Shown here: positions 27,577 to 37,082 of the stretch, in pieces
Numbering within the stretch: position 1 is the first letter of the stretch
Layout: each line of letters opens with the position of its first letter
Assembly: GCF_000336635.1 (NCBI RefSeq)
Contig: NZ_AOLY01000009.1
Location: 47,935 to 111,197 of the forward strand
DNA length: 63,263 nt
Reading direction: 5' to 3'
Source: Haloarcula japonica DSM 6131
GTDB taxonomy: Archaea; Halobacteriota; Halobacteria; Halobacteriales; Haloarculaceae
Program-made: the position numbers and the translations under genes
The notes under the pieces: generated by a model
What the model was told of the DNA's origin: nothing
Databases searched by the model: none
What the model saw: only the letters and a program-made list of their open reading frames with translations

Positions 27577-28236
27577 ATGGACCGCCTCGCGAAGCGACAG
27601 CTGGTCGGGACTGCCGGGCTGGTGGTAGTCGTCGCTATCGCGACAACACTGCTCACCCCCGAACGAGTGGTGGCCCAAACGACGCATCTCGCCGACCACC
27701 CTGTCTACCTCGCGGGCGTCATCGTCGGGCTGTATCTCATCCGACCCTTCTTCGCATGGCCGACGATGCCGCTATCCGCGTTCGTCGGGTTCGTCCTCGG
27801 CATCAAATACGGCTTCCCGGTCGCGTTGATGGGGGCACTTGTCACCTGCCTCATCCCCTACCGGTTCGCGCTCCGGGCCGGCGAACAGGGCGGGATGTTC
27901 GGCTGGCTGGGGGACTCCGGCCGGCGGATTATCGAGGTAACAGGTGAGACGCGGGGTGTCCTCGCGGCGCGGCTCTCACCGGTGCCCGCGGACCCTGTCT
28001 CCTATGGGGCCGGGTTCGCCCGCGTCTCGCCACGTTCGTTCGCTGTCGGGACGTTCCTCGGTGAGATTCCGTGGGTCGCGGTCGAGGTCACCGCGGGTGC
28101 GTCGCTCCGGTCGTTGACGCTCACTGGCCTCACTATCGATGCGCTCCCGCACGTCCTGCTGTTCTCCGCGGCGCTGGCCGTACTGGTGCTTGCGGGGCCG
28201 GCTTACCGTCACGTCAACACTCCGAACTCGTCGTGA
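27577..28236 (+). CDS. TVP38/TMEM64 (VTT) family membrane protein
   Basis: 219 residues with about five membrane segments. The conserved VTT/DedA core is visible as PTMPLSAFVGFVLGIKYGFP followed by the glycine-rich segments and the C-terminal FLGEIPWVAVEVTAGASL. These proteins are putative lipid scramblases or small-molecule transporters; the haloarchaeal members are uncharacterised. Its 3' end overlaps that of the convergent histidine kinase gene by 23 bases. Confidence 0.85.
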   Translation: MDRLAKRQLVGTAGLVVVVAIATTLLTPERVVAQTTHLADHPVYLAGVIVGLYLIRPFFAWPTMPLSAFVGFVLGIKYGFPVALMGALVTCLIPYRFALRAGEQGGMFGWLGDSGRRIIEVTGETRGVLAARLSPVPADPVSYGAGFARVSPRSFAVGTFLGEIPWVAVEVTAGASLRSLTLTGLTIDALPHVLLFSAALAVLVLAGPAYRHVNTPNSS

Positions 28237-30748
28237 ACTCGAACCGCGTGCCGCCGCCTTCGCTCTCTGTCACTGACACAGACCAGCCGTGGGCCTGTGC
28301 GATCTCAGCGACGATTGCCAGCCCGAACCCGGTTCCGGTGGTACTTGTGGTGTAGCCGCGCTCGAACACGTCGTCTCGCTCTTCCGGCGGGATACCGACG
28401 CCGTTGTCGGCGACGTAAAACCCGCTGTCCGTTGTACCGACGGAGACAGTGACCGGGGCTGCGCTGTCCGCACAACGTCCGTGTTCCACACTGTTCCGGA
28501 ACAGGTTCTCGAACACCGTACGGAGCCGTGCCGCGTCGGCTTCGACCGTCGCAGTCCCGTCCTTTTCGAGCGTGGCCTCGCCGGTTTCGACATCGATCCA
28601 GGCCTGGCTTGCGAGGGAAACGAGGTCGATCATCGTCGTCTCGCCGACCGTATCGCCCTGTCTGGCAAGCGTCAACAGATCGTTGATGAGTTCGTCCATC
28701 CGGTCGGCTGCGGACTCCGCCGCCTCGAGGTGTGATACGTCACCCGACGTCCGGGCGACCGATATCCGCCCTTTGACCACGTTCAGCGGGTTTCGAAGGT
28801 CGTGGCTGACGACAGATGCGAACTCCGCGAGCTGTTGCTCTCTCTCTTTCCGGTCGCTGATATCGCGGATGACGCCCGCTGTACCGTTGAACTCCTCATC
28901 GGCGGCCGGAAGCAACGCAATGTGGATCTCGATAGGGGTGTGCTCCCCGTTCTGGTCGACGATATCCGTTTCGAAGGTCACGTTCTGCCGGGTCGGGTCA
29001 GACAGCATGGTCCGGATGAGGTCACTGCCGCGGTTGATGTCCTCGCCGGCCATGATTGTGGAGATGTGCTCGCCGACGAGTTCGTCGGGTTCGAACCCCG
29101 TCAGTCGCTCTATTGCCTCGTTCACGTAGGTGAACACGCCCTCGTCATCGAGGGTGTACACCGGGTCGCCGACGGCCTCGATGATCGTCTCGTAGCGTTC
29201 GAGCTCCCGTTCGCGCTGCTTGCGCTCCGTCGTCTCCCGCATCACGCCGACTGTGCCGTCGAAGTTCCCGTCCTCGTCGAACAGCGGTGCGACCCTGTCC
29301 TCGTTGATACGGACTGTCCCGTCAGCGGCTATCGTCCGCATCTCGTAGGCCGCCCACGTCCGATTATCGTCGTCAATCAGGTCACGAATGAGTGCTGTCC
29401 CTCTCTCGACGTCTCCCTCGGGCATGAACCGGGACGGCTCCGAGTCAATGATTTCCGAGCGGTCGTACCCCAGATGGACGGCCATCGCCTCGTTCACCAT
29501 CTCTATCGTCCCGGTCCTATCGAGGACGTACATCGGGTCCCCAACGTTTTCGACCAGCGTCCGATACTCCTTGAGCTCCCGTTCCCGGCGCTTCCGCTCA
29601 GTGATGTCTCGGCCGATACCGGCAATCCCGAACATGTCACCGCGCTCGTCCTCGATGAGCGATCCCTTGAATTCATACTGAAGCCGCTCACCGTCAGCCG
29701 TCTCAACACCTGCCTCGATAGTACCATACCCGGTTTCTAGCGTCTCCTCGAATATCCGCCATAATTTATCGTGGTCGGAATCCGCGATGAGTGCTTCAAT
29801 GCCCATCGACGCTAACTCCTCGTTTGTGTAGCCGGTCACCGACTGGACGGTGTCATTCCATCGGACTAAACTGCCGTCGGGGCCGACGACGTAGAACATA
29901 TCGTCGACGGAGTCGATGAGCTTCTCGGTGAACGCCCGCTGGTTCGCGAGTTCCCGCTCGCGCTCCTCGCGCGCGGTTACGTCCGTGATGAACCCCTCAA
30001 GGATTTCGACGCCGTCGTCATCAGTGCCGACGACACGCCCGCGCTCCCACATCCAGCGGGTCTCACCGTCGGCCGTCTCAATCTGGTAGGAGACTTCGAA
30101 CGGTTCGTCGGCGGCGATACAGGTCTGGACCGTCTCCCAGAGACGCTCCGTCTCGGATTCCTTGATCAGCGTGCCCCAGGAGACCTCGCCGCTCTCGATT
30201 GCCGCCGAACTGTAGCCGATTAGCTCCGCTGCACCGTCGCTGACGAACTGCATCGGCCACTCGGGTTCGTTCCGCGCGCGGTACACCATTCCCGGGAGGT
30301 TCGAAATGAGCGTCGACAGCATCCGCTCGGACTCTTCGAGCGCTGATTTAGCCCGCCGCTCCCCCACGGCCCGTTCGATACGATTGGCGAGCACCGCGTA
30401 CTGGTCCGTTCCGACCCCCTTCTGAAGGTATTCCGTGACGCCGGCAGAGATCGCATCGCTTGCGATTTCCTCGTTTCCTTTGCCAGTAAAGAGAATAAAC
30501 GGGAGTTCCTCGTACTCTTCGCGGACGACCTTCAGAAATTCGAGCCCGTCCATACCCGGCATGTCGTGATCGCTGACGACACAGTCAAACGCCTGTTCGG
30601 ACAATCGCTCTAACCCGTCGGCCGCACTTCGCTCGGTACAGACAGAGATATCGCCATGCGTTTGCTCCAGATGGACCGCAACGAGGTCGCCGAGGTCGGG
30701 GTCGTCGTCGACATGCAACACCGAAATCTCTTCCCCGTGACCACTCAT
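28214..30748 (-). CDS. Soluble sensor histidine kinase: receiver, four PAS, HisKA, HATPase
   Basis: 844 residues from ATG at 30748 (MSGHGEEISVLHVDDD). Order of domains: receiver (about 8-125, phosphoacceptor in CVVSDHDMPGMDG), four PAS/PAC domains (about 140-630, each ending in a TxRERE or ITERKRRERE-like linker), HisKA with phosphoacceptor His in VVSHDLRNPL, and a HATPase with N box (FENLFRNSVEHG), G1 (DNGVGIP) and G2 (GTGFGLAI). No membrane segment is present, so it senses intracellular cues. With an N-terminal receiver it could act in a phosphorelay. It overlaps the convergent VTT gene by 23 bases. The frame is open a further 112 codons upstream but is not coding in style. Confidence 0.92.
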   Translation of the reverse strand: MSGHGEEISVLHVDDDPDLGDLVAVHLEQTHGDISVCTERSAADGLERLSEQAFDCVVSDHDMPGMDGLEFLKVVREEYEELPFILFTGKGNEEIASDAISAGVTEYLQKGVGTDQYAVLANRIERAVGERRAKSALEESERMLSTLISNLPGMVYRARNEPEWPMQFVSDGAAELIGYSSAAIESGEVSWGTLIKESETERLWETVQTCIAADEPFEVSYQIETADGETRWMWERGRVVGTDDDGVEILEGFITDVTAREERERELANQRAFTEKLIDSVDDMFYVVGPDGSLVRWNDTVQSVTGYTNEELASMGIEALIADSDHDKLWRIFEETLETGYGTIEAGVETADGERLQYEFKGSLIEDERGDMFGIAGIGRDITERKRRERELKEYRTLVENVGDPMYVLDRTGTIEMVNEAMAVHLGYDRSEIIDSEPSRFMPEGDVERGTALIRDLIDDDNRTWAAYEMRTIAADGTVRINEDRVAPLFDEDGNFDGTVGVMRETTERKQRERELERYETIIEAVGDPVYTLDDEGVFTYVNEAIERLTGFEPDELVGEHISTIMAGEDINRGSDLIRTMLSDPTRQNVTFETDIVDQNGEHTPIEIHIALLPAADEEFNGTAGVIRDISDRKEREQQLAEFASVVSHDLRNPLNVVKGRISVARTSGDVSHLEAAESAADRMDELINDLLTLARQGDTVGETTMIDLVSLASQAWIDVETGEATLEKDGTATVEADAARLRTVFENLFRNSVEHGRCADSAAPVTVSVGTTDSGFYVADNGVGIPPEERDDVFERGYTTSTTGTGFGLAIVAEIAQAHGWSVSVTESEGGGTRFEFTTSSEC

Positions 30749-30794
30749 ACCACCCAATTCGTGGTTCCACGGTAATAAACCCGTGGGCGTCTCG

Positions 30795-30917
30795 TCAGTA
30801 GAACGTGTCAGCGCAGTCGTACACGACGCCGTGTTCCGGACAGACGTACTTGCAGTGTCGGTGGTACATCGCCCGCTCACAGAGCGGACAGGGCCGACCG
30901 CCAGGCTGCTCGTCCAT
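30795..30917 (-). CDS. 40-residue zinc-finger protein
   Basis: A tiny gene of 40 codons with ATG at 30917 and TGA at 30795-30797. It encodes CPLCERAMYHRHCKYVCPEH and then GVVYDCADTFY: four cysteine/histidine pairs, enough for one or two zinc ions. This is of the kind of small CPxC zinc finger that is widely conserved in haloarchaea (I recall a HVO_2523-like family). It lies 46 bases upstream of the histidine kinase gene on the same strand and 105 bases from the divergent oxidoreductase gene. Function is unknown. Confidence 0.75.
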   Translation of the reverse strand: MDEQPGGRPCPLCERAMYHRHCKYVCPEHGVVYDCADTFY

Positions 30918-31022
30918 GATTCCGTAGAACAGCCCCGCTCGCTTGTGTCTTCCGGAGTTTCGGAACGGAATCTGGGTGAAATTGGAACAATCCCTTTTGC
31001 CGGGTAGACCCTCAGCTTATCC

Positions 31023-32543
31023 ATGACTGACGACCTTCTCGATTCGCCCGGCGGCCGGCTGCTGGTCAGCGCCGTCGCAGCCATCGCCGGCCTGGCCGGC
31101 TCCTACGCGGTCACTGGCTACGCACCCACGTTCATCGCCTCACCTATCGAACGGACGCTCGCGCGGTCGATGCCCGGCATCGTCGTCTCGACCGCTATTT
31201 CGACGGTCGGCAGCCTCGGTCAGCAACTCAATCTCCTGCTCGCGATTGGCCTCGCGGGGCTGTTCATCGCGCTGGCTGCCAGAGCGGCCATCCTCACCGG
31301 CCAACTGGCGAACAACCGTGCCCTCCCGGTCGTCGGAACGGCTGTCGTAACCTGGGCTGTCAGTGTCGTTCTCACCGGCGAGGTCGTCCTCGCCGCCGGA
31401 CCGGCGGTGTCCGCTGCCGCCGTCGTCGGAGTTGCACAGACCCTTGACGGGCTCAGCGGCTCGGTGTCACCGATATCCTCGAAACGACGGCGGGCGCTCT
31501 CGACGGTCGGTGTGGCTGTTGGGGCGGCAACGGTCGGCTACACGGTTGGCAACCGACGATCAGTCGCCGCGACTGGGGACGGTGCGCCGGCACTCGCTGC
31601 CCCGGGAGCTGACCTCGCCGACGTCGAGGAAAAACTCGCCGTCGCGACCGACTACTCCCTGCAGCTCGACGACATCGATCCGCTGGTCAGCGAGCGCTTC
31701 TACGAGGTCGACATCAACTCCATCGACCCGGAGCTGTCGGCCGACGACTGGTCGCTCTCTATCACCGGTGCTGTCGAGGAAGAGATCACGCTGGACTACG
31801 AGGACCTCCAGCAGATGGACGCCGAAAACCGGTTCGTTACGCTCCGCTGCGTCGGCGAGAGTCTGAACGGACACAAGACGGACACCGCGCTGTGGACCGG
31901 CGTTCCCGTCGACAGTCTGCTCGAAGAAGCCGGCGTACAGAGCGGCTGTGAGTGCGTGATGCTCCGGGCCGACGACGACTACTACGAGGAGTTCCCCATC
32001 GACGCGTTGCGGGGCGGGATGCTCGCCTACGGTATGAACGGGAAGATCCTTCCGCGCGGCCACGGCTACCCCGTCCGGGCGCTGGTCCCCGGCCACTGGG
32101 GCGAGGTCAACGTCAAGTGGCTCTCGGAGATCGAAGTCCTCGACGAGGAAGCCGACGGCTACTGGGAGAAACGCGGCTGGCAGGGGACCGGGCCGGTGAA
32201 TCCGGTCGCCAAGCTCCACCACGAATCGATGCTTTCCGACGGCCGCCGCCGAATCGGTGGCCACGCCTACGCCGGCCTGCACGGCGTCCAGCGCGTCGAA
32301 GTCTCTACCGACGACGGCGAGACGTGGGCGGACGCAACGCTCTCGGACCAGCTGCCGGCAGCCGACGGCGACGGCCCCGCCGAGGACGCGTGGCGACAGT
32401 GGGAGTACACCTACGACCCGCCCTCGGACGGTCATACGGTCGTCGTCCGGATGGTCGACCAGCGCGGCGAGACGCAGCCCGCGGACGAGACCGACTCGTA
32501 TCCCAGCGGGGCCTCTGGCTGGGTGTCCAAACAGTACTCATAG
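31023..32543 (+). CDS. Membrane-anchored sulfite-oxidase-like molybdenum enzyme
   Basis: 506 residues. Residues 1-180 contain about five or six membrane segments; residues about 215-395 form the SUOX fold that binds molybdopterin, with the molybdenum-coordinating Cys276 in FVTLRCVGESLNG and the conserved RGHGYPVRALVPGHWG; residues about 400-490 are the Mo-cofactor dimerisation beta domain (GVQRVEVSTDDGETW). It probably oxidises or reduces a small sulfur or sulfoxide compound with electrons passed through the membrane part; no Tat twin-arginine signal is seen, so the side of the membrane is uncertain. CTTTTG is about 27 bases before the ATG. Confidence 0.88.
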   Translation: MTDDLLDSPGGRLLVSAVAAIAGLAGSYAVTGYAPTFIASPIERTLARSMPGIVVSTAISTVGSLGQQLNLLLAIGLAGLFIALAARAAILTGQLANNRALPVVGTAVVTWAVSVVLTGEVVLAAGPAVSAAAVVGVAQTLDGLSGSVSPISSKRRRALSTVGVAVGAATVGYTVGNRRSVAATGDGAPALAAPGADLADVEEKLAVATDYSLQLDDIDPLVSERFYEVDINSIDPELSADDWSLSITGAVEEEITLDYEDLQQMDAENRFVTLRCVGESLNGHKTDTALWTGVPVDSLLEEAGVQSGCECVMLRADDDYYEEFPIDALRGGMLAYGMNGKILPRGHGYPVRALVPGHWGEVNVKWLSEIEVLDEEADGYWEKRGWQGTGPVNPVAKLHHESMLSDGRRRIGGHAYAGLHGVQRVEVSTDDGETWADATLSDQLPAADGDGPAEDAWRQWEYTYDPPSDGHTVVVRMVDQRGETQPADETDSYPSGASGWVSKQYS

Positions 32544-32586
32544 TGCAAAGCGAGCGGCACATACCGCTGTAGTCGCTACCGTGCGT

Positions 32587-32877
32587 ATGGACGAGACGAT
32601 TGCGGGCGAGGTAATCCACGTCGTCCCGCCGGCCGACCACGAGGACTACGACTTCGAGCCCAAGATGGCGTCGCTCGCTGAGTCACGCTACGTCATCGTC
32701 TGCCGTAAGGGCGGGAAGCCGTCGTGGCTCGAACGGATAGTGGCATTTCTCCGCCGCCAGCCCATCGAGCCGGTCACGCTCGTCGCAGATTCGGCGGCCG
32801 AGGAAGGAACAGAAGTCACCGCGGCCGTCGAGGAAACGACGATTACCGGCGTGTACGACGTGACGGAATTCCGGTAG
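32587..32877 (+). CDS. Small haloarchaeal protein, unknown function
   Basis: 96 residues, ATG at 32587. Predicted beta-alpha (MDETIAGEVIHVVPPADHEDYDFEP ... RYVIVCRKGGKPSWLERIVAFLRRQPIEPVTLVAD). It has no recognised motif. It follows the molybdenum enzyme by 43 bases on the same strand and could belong to its transcript. Confidence 0.6.
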   Translation: MDETIAGEVIHVVPPADHEDYDFEPKMASLAESRYVIVCRKGGKPSWLERIVAFLRRQPIEPVTLVADSAAEEGTEVTAAVEETTITGVYDVTEFR

Positions 32878-32938
32878 CGGACGCTGCGGATAGCGATACT
32901 AAAGCCCCTATAGAATTATAAAACTGAGTGTCATTTAT

Positions 32939-33370
32939 TCAGCAAGGGGTGATTTCGTCTCCTTTAAGTCTCATTATATTCGGACCATCAATTAGATAGA
33001 GAGCCTTTGATTCGTAATCTGCTTCTAATTCTTTAGTTGAGTAGTGATACGGGACGTTTGCCTCAACATATTTTCCACGATTTGTCTCATTTATTATTTT
33101 AGCATATTTGGTTCCAGTTTGCCCGCCAGGTGCACCACTTGCACAAGAAGCATTTTGTAGCTGATTAAAAACATAATCCTCTTCAGCGGATAGTGCTCGC
33201 TTTTTTGCACTGTCATTTAGCACTACTTGAGGAGTTTGCTCATCGGTTGTTGCATCCTCATGTGAAGGCTCAGTTGATGTTATGATCTCAGAACTATTCG
33301 GAGACACACAACCCGCACCAACCAGACATAGGATAAGTGCTGCCAGAAAGACTGATCGTGAGAAGTTCAT
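32939..33370 (-). CDS. AT-rich putative lipoprotein
   Basis: 143 residues with a signal sequence (MNFSRSVFLAALILCLVGAGC) and a lipobox Cys at residue 21. The mature protein is hydrophilic with Cys residues at NASCASG and at the very C terminus, which could form a disulfide. Its base composition is visibly more AT-rich than any neighbour, and both flanks (32880-33638) are AT-rich too, so it may be acquired DNA. Codon use is unlike its surroundings. No family recognised. Confidence 0.6.
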   Translation of the reverse strand: MNFSRSVFLAALILCLVGAGCVSPNSSEIITSTEPSHEDATTDEQTPQVVLNDSAKKRALSAEEDYVFNQLQNASCASGAPGGQTGTKYAKIINETNRGKYVEANVPYHYSTKELEADYESKALYLIDGPNIMRLKGDEITPC

Positions 33371-33638
33371 TACAGTTTAGTTAGTATTATCAAGTGAATA
33401 CTTTGTGTTCCAACTCATATAGGCCCATATACCGAGTGGACACTCTTGCCGGAACCATTGAGAAAGAGCGGATAATGTTGATCAATAGCCCTTTGATGAT
33501 TTAATCAGTATATCATCTGTATTGACCATCTATCAATAACCGACACGGGGTTTGCGAATAATTCTATGACACGCTGTTACTAGAAAAGAAACGGCGTCAA
33601 TCGCGGTGAAAGTCGACTCCGTGTGTCACACGACTACG

Positions 33639-36600
33639 TCAGCACTCGGACCAGCCACAGGACTCGCAGGTCTTGCAACCCTCTGAGTAGTACAGCGACA
33701 GCGAGCCACAGTCAGGACACTCCGGGCTTTCGCCGGCGTCGATGATGTCCTGCTGGTCGCCGCTCGCGTCGGCGGCGGCCGCACCGCCGTCGGTCTGCGT
33801 CTGTGTGGCAGCCTCGCTCTCTCTCTCGGCGGTTTCTCCGGCTTTCTCGGCCGTCTCCTCCAGCGTGGTCTGGTCGGGGTAGGCCTTGTCGACGTCGCCG
33901 TCGAGGTAGCGACGGAGAGCCGTGCCGATGGCGTCCGGGATGGACTGGATCTGCTCGCCCTTGTCCCAAGCGACCTTCGGCGACCGGATGCCCTGCAGTT
34001 CGTCGGCGATTTCCTCTGGGTCGACGCCCGAGCGGAGTGCCGTCGAGATAGTCTTGGCCAGCGCCTCAGTGAAGGAGGCGGTGAAGCCGCCGGAGTTGCC
34101 GATGTTGGCGAACAGCTCGAACGGCCGGTCGGCCTCGGGGTCCTCGTTGATATTGACGTAGAGCTTCCCGTAGCCGGTGTCGATGCGCTGTGTGACGCCG
34201 TGGAGCACGTCCGGTCGGGTCTGCTTCTCGGCGTAGTCGGCATCCCCGTCGGCGACACCCAGCACCTGCTGGATGGAGTCGTCGATGGCGGCCTGAACGG
34301 CCTCGTCTTCGAGGAAGCCCTCGATGCCGCCGAAGACCTCCTCGATCTGGGCGACGATCTCGTCGGCGTCCATGTCCGAGAACTCCGTGTTCTGGGCGCG
34401 CGTGGTCAGCACCTGCTTGCTGCGGGTGCCGTCGCGGTAGTAGGTGACGCCCTTGCCGCCGTGGTCGTAGATGTACTCGAACACTTCGGCGGCGTCCTCG
34501 GTCGTGGAGTCGTTCGGGGCGTTGACCGTCTTCGAGATGGCGGAGTCGACGCCCTCCTGACAGGCGACCTGGATGCCCGCGTGCTGCTTCGCGGAGAGGT
34601 CGCCCGTCGTGACGAACAGTTCGCCGATGGCGTCGGGCACGGTCGTCAGCCCGTCGACGCCGTCGAACTCGTTGTTGGCCATCTGCTCCTGGGCCTCCTG
34701 TTTGACGGCCTCGACGTCGATGTCGTTGTCCTCCAGCGCGCGGAGGAAGTAGTCGTCGAACTCCACGAGCATCTCGTCGCCCTGCACGTCGTCGGAGACG
34801 TTCTTGTAGTAAGCGACGTTGTAGATCGGTTCGCACCCGCCGGTCGTGTTGCCGATCATCGAGGTTGTCCCGGTCGGGGCGATGGTCGTGGTGTTGTGGT
34901 TCCGGATCGGGTAGCCGTCCGCCCAGTCCTCGGCGTCCTCGCCGGTCTGCTTCTCGAACCAGTCGGAGTAATCCGTCGGGTTCGCGTACTTGGAGTTCTC
35001 CCACTCGGAGAAGACACCGCGTTCCTCGGCGAGTTCGTGGCTCGTGGCCTTGGACCCGTGGTTGATGTGGCGCATCGTCTGGCGGGCGATTTCGTTGGCT
35101 TCCTCGGTCCCATAGGCGACGCCCAGTTGGATGTACAGCTGGGCCAGGCCCATGATACCGAGCCCGATCTTGCGCATCTCCCGGACTTTCTGCTCGATCT
35201 TCTCGACCGGGAAGTCGGACATCGTAACGACATTTTCGAGGAAGCGGGTGCCGAGTTCGATGCGTCGGTCGAACTCGTCCCAGTCGATGGCGTCCTCGAG
35301 GAACGCGTCGATAGCGGCTTCCGTCGAGTCATACTCGTCGGCGTGGGCCTCCGACCAGACGCGCCAGTCTGGGGCGTTCGTGGCGGCCAGCGTCGAGAGG
35401 TTGATGTGTCCGAGGTTGCAGGCCTCGTACTCCTCGAGTGGCTGTTCGCCACACGGGTTCGTCGCGAGAATCTCGTGGTCGGGATGCTCCTCGACGTCGA
35501 AGGAGTGCTGCTTGTTCACCCGTTCGAGGTAGATGACGCCGGGCTCGCCGTTTTCGTGAGCGCCCTCGACGATGTCATCCCAGAGTTCCTCGGCCGGAAT
35601 CGAGAGTTCCTCTCCGACCTCAACGTGTTCGCCGAGGCCGAACATGTCGTACAGTTCCTTCGTCTCCTCGGTGACGATGTGGGCCTCACCCGTTCGCGGG
35701 TTCGTGAAGGTGAATTCCTCACCGGCCTTCAGCGCCTCCATGAAGTCGTCGGTGACGCCGACGGAGATGTTAAAGTTCGACAGGTGACCCTCGACGGCGT
35801 TCCGGAGGTGCTTTGGCACCTTTCCGTCGTCGTCGATGAGTTCTCGTGCTTCCTCCAGCGCTTCGGCGAAGGAGTTGTGTGTGAAGTCGTCGGGATCGTT
35901 CAGGCGCAGCGTCTCGGCCAGCGAGACGTCCTTGTTCTTGGCGTGGATGAATTGGATGACGTCCGGATGGGAGACGCGCATGACGCCCATCTGGGCCCCG
36001 CGGCGGGCCCCACCCTGTGCGATGGTCTCGCACATCTGGTCGTAGGTCCGCATGAACGTGATCGGCCCGGAGGCGATGCCGCCGGTCGAGCCGACGGGGT
36101 CGCCGTACGGGCGGAGCTTCCAGAACGCGTAGCCCATGCCACCGCCGGACTGGAAGACCTGGGCGGCCTCCTTTGCAGTCTGGTGGATGTCGTCGATGTC
36201 GTCGCCCGGCGAGTCGACGAAACAGGCCGAAAGCTGCTGGAGTTCGTCGCCGGCGTTCATCAGCGTCGGCGAGTTCGGCATAAAGGAGAGCTGCTCCATC
36301 TGCTCTTGGAAGGCGTCGGCGGTCGATTCGACGTGCTCGCGGACGCCGTCGGGCAGTTCCGGTACGACCGTCTCGTAGGCGAACTTGTTGACGTTGTAGA
36401 CAGAGAGTTCGGTCTCGACGTCGTCGTCGACAGACGTCCCCTTGCCGAACACCTCGTCGGCGAGCTCGTCACGGCGCGGGTGATCGGGCTTCAGCTGGTC
36501 GGGCGAGACGGAGACGTCGACACCCTGCTTGTCGGCCTCGAAGACGGCCTCGGCGAGCGCGATGTTCTTCGCGACACGGTCGAAGAGGTCTTCGGGTTCC

Positions 36601-36752
36601 TCGATGAGGTCACCGTTGGCGTCCTTCCGGAGGTAGCGAGCCGGGAGGATATTGTGGTAGGCGTTGCCTGTGAGTCGCTCTTCGATAGTGTCACCGTCGG
36701 TACGTTTTATCGGCAGCGTGATCTCGTCAGCGGAAAGGTCGCTGTTACTCAT
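33639..36752 (-). CDS. nrdJ: Adenosylcobalamin-dependent (class II) ribonucleotide reductase
   Basis: 1037 residues from ATG at 36752, preceded by the strong ribosome site GGAGGAGG about 8 bases upstream. It converts ribonucleoside diphosphates to deoxyribonucleotides using vitamin B12 to make a thiyl radical. The active-site loop NPCGEQPLEEYEACNLGHINL and the substrate-binding PTGTTSMIGNTTGG are conserved; the first catalytic Cys is in QLSACFVDSPGD. The C terminus has two Cys pairs (CPDCGS and CKTCESCGWSEC), a zinc-ribbon and redox tail. The regulatory ATP-cone is not visible. It should depend on B12 supply. Confidence 0.96.
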   Translation of the reverse strand: MSNSDLSADEITLPIKRTDGDTIEERLTGNAYHNILPARYLRKDANGDLIEEPEDLFDRVAKNIALAEAVFEADKQGVDVSVSPDQLKPDHPRRDELADEVFGKGTSVDDDVETELSVYNVNKFAYETVVPELPDGVREHVESTADAFQEQMEQLSFMPNSPTLMNAGDELQQLSACFVDSPGDDIDDIHQTAKEAAQVFQSGGGMGYAFWKLRPYGDPVGSTGGIASGPITFMRTYDQMCETIAQGGARRGAQMGVMRVSHPDVIQFIHAKNKDVSLAETLRLNDPDDFTHNSFAEALEEARELIDDDGKVPKHLRNAVEGHLSNFNISVGVTDDFMEALKAGEEFTFTNPRTGEAHIVTEETKELYDMFGLGEHVEVGEELSIPAEELWDDIVEGAHENGEPGVIYLERVNKQHSFDVEEHPDHEILATNPCGEQPLEEYEACNLGHINLSTLAATNAPDWRVWSEAHADEYDSTEAAIDAFLEDAIDWDEFDRRIELGTRFLENVVTMSDFPVEKIEQKVREMRKIGLGIMGLAQLYIQLGVAYGTEEANEIARQTMRHINHGSKATSHELAEERGVFSEWENSKYANPTDYSDWFEKQTGEDAEDWADGYPIRNHNTTTIAPTGTTSMIGNTTGGCEPIYNVAYYKNVSDDVQGDEMLVEFDDYFLRALEDNDIDVEAVKQEAQEQMANNEFDGVDGLTTVPDAIGELFVTTGDLSAKQHAGIQVACQEGVDSAISKTVNAPNDSTTEDAAEVFEYIYDHGGKGVTYYRDGTRSKQVLTTRAQNTEFSDMDADEIVAQIEEVFGGIEGFLEDEAVQAAIDDSIQQVLGVADGDADYAEKQTRPDVLHGVTQRIDTGYGKLYVNINEDPEADRPFELFANIGNSGGFTASFTEALAKTISTALRSGVDPEEIADELQGIRSPKVAWDKGEQIQSIPDAIGTALRRYLDGDVDKAYPDQTTLEETAEKAGETAERESEAATQTQTDGGAAAADASGDQQDIIDAGESPECPDCGSLSLYYSEGCKTCESCGWSEC

Positions 36753-37060
36753 CGCCCGCTCCTCCTCCCGACAGCGGCCGTCTGTCGGTCGATACCCCTC
36801 GTCGTAGCTACCCGTGATCCTGTCATTTCTGGCGGCGAATACGTATTCATCGATAGCGTTTAATCCTTCTTGTCTGCGATTCCGCGGCGACCGTAGCAAT
36901 CTCCGGAGTCACAGCTACGGTGCTCGACGAACTGTGCTGGTGACGCGTGAAACGATAGCCGCGTACAACGGGATAGATGCCGTCGATTCTCCTTAATACT
37001 GTCCAGACCGGGGTGAAAGTGAAACCCGGACCCTGTGAACCGCCGGACGCGGGTGAGATA

Positions 37061-37082
37061 TCCAGTGGAAACCGGCGGGGGT
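37061..37082 (+). repeat. Origin recognition box-like element
   Basis: The sequence TCCAGTGGAAAC followed by CGGC and GGGGGT matches the pattern of archaeal ORB sites as I remember them (TCCANNGGAAAC, short spacer, G-tract). A related AGTGGAAA lies 24 bases on (37088-37095). Only one full match is seen and no orc1/cdc6 gene adjoins, so this may be a single Orc1 site or a chance or regulatory motif. Confidence 0.4.

Noticed and set aside
34200-36863. Very long plus-strand open frame (about 890 codons) opposite nrdJ
   Set aside because: Shadow of the GC-rich nrdJ codons; its translation is rich in Val/Leu/Gly/Asp/Arg of antisense type and matches no family.
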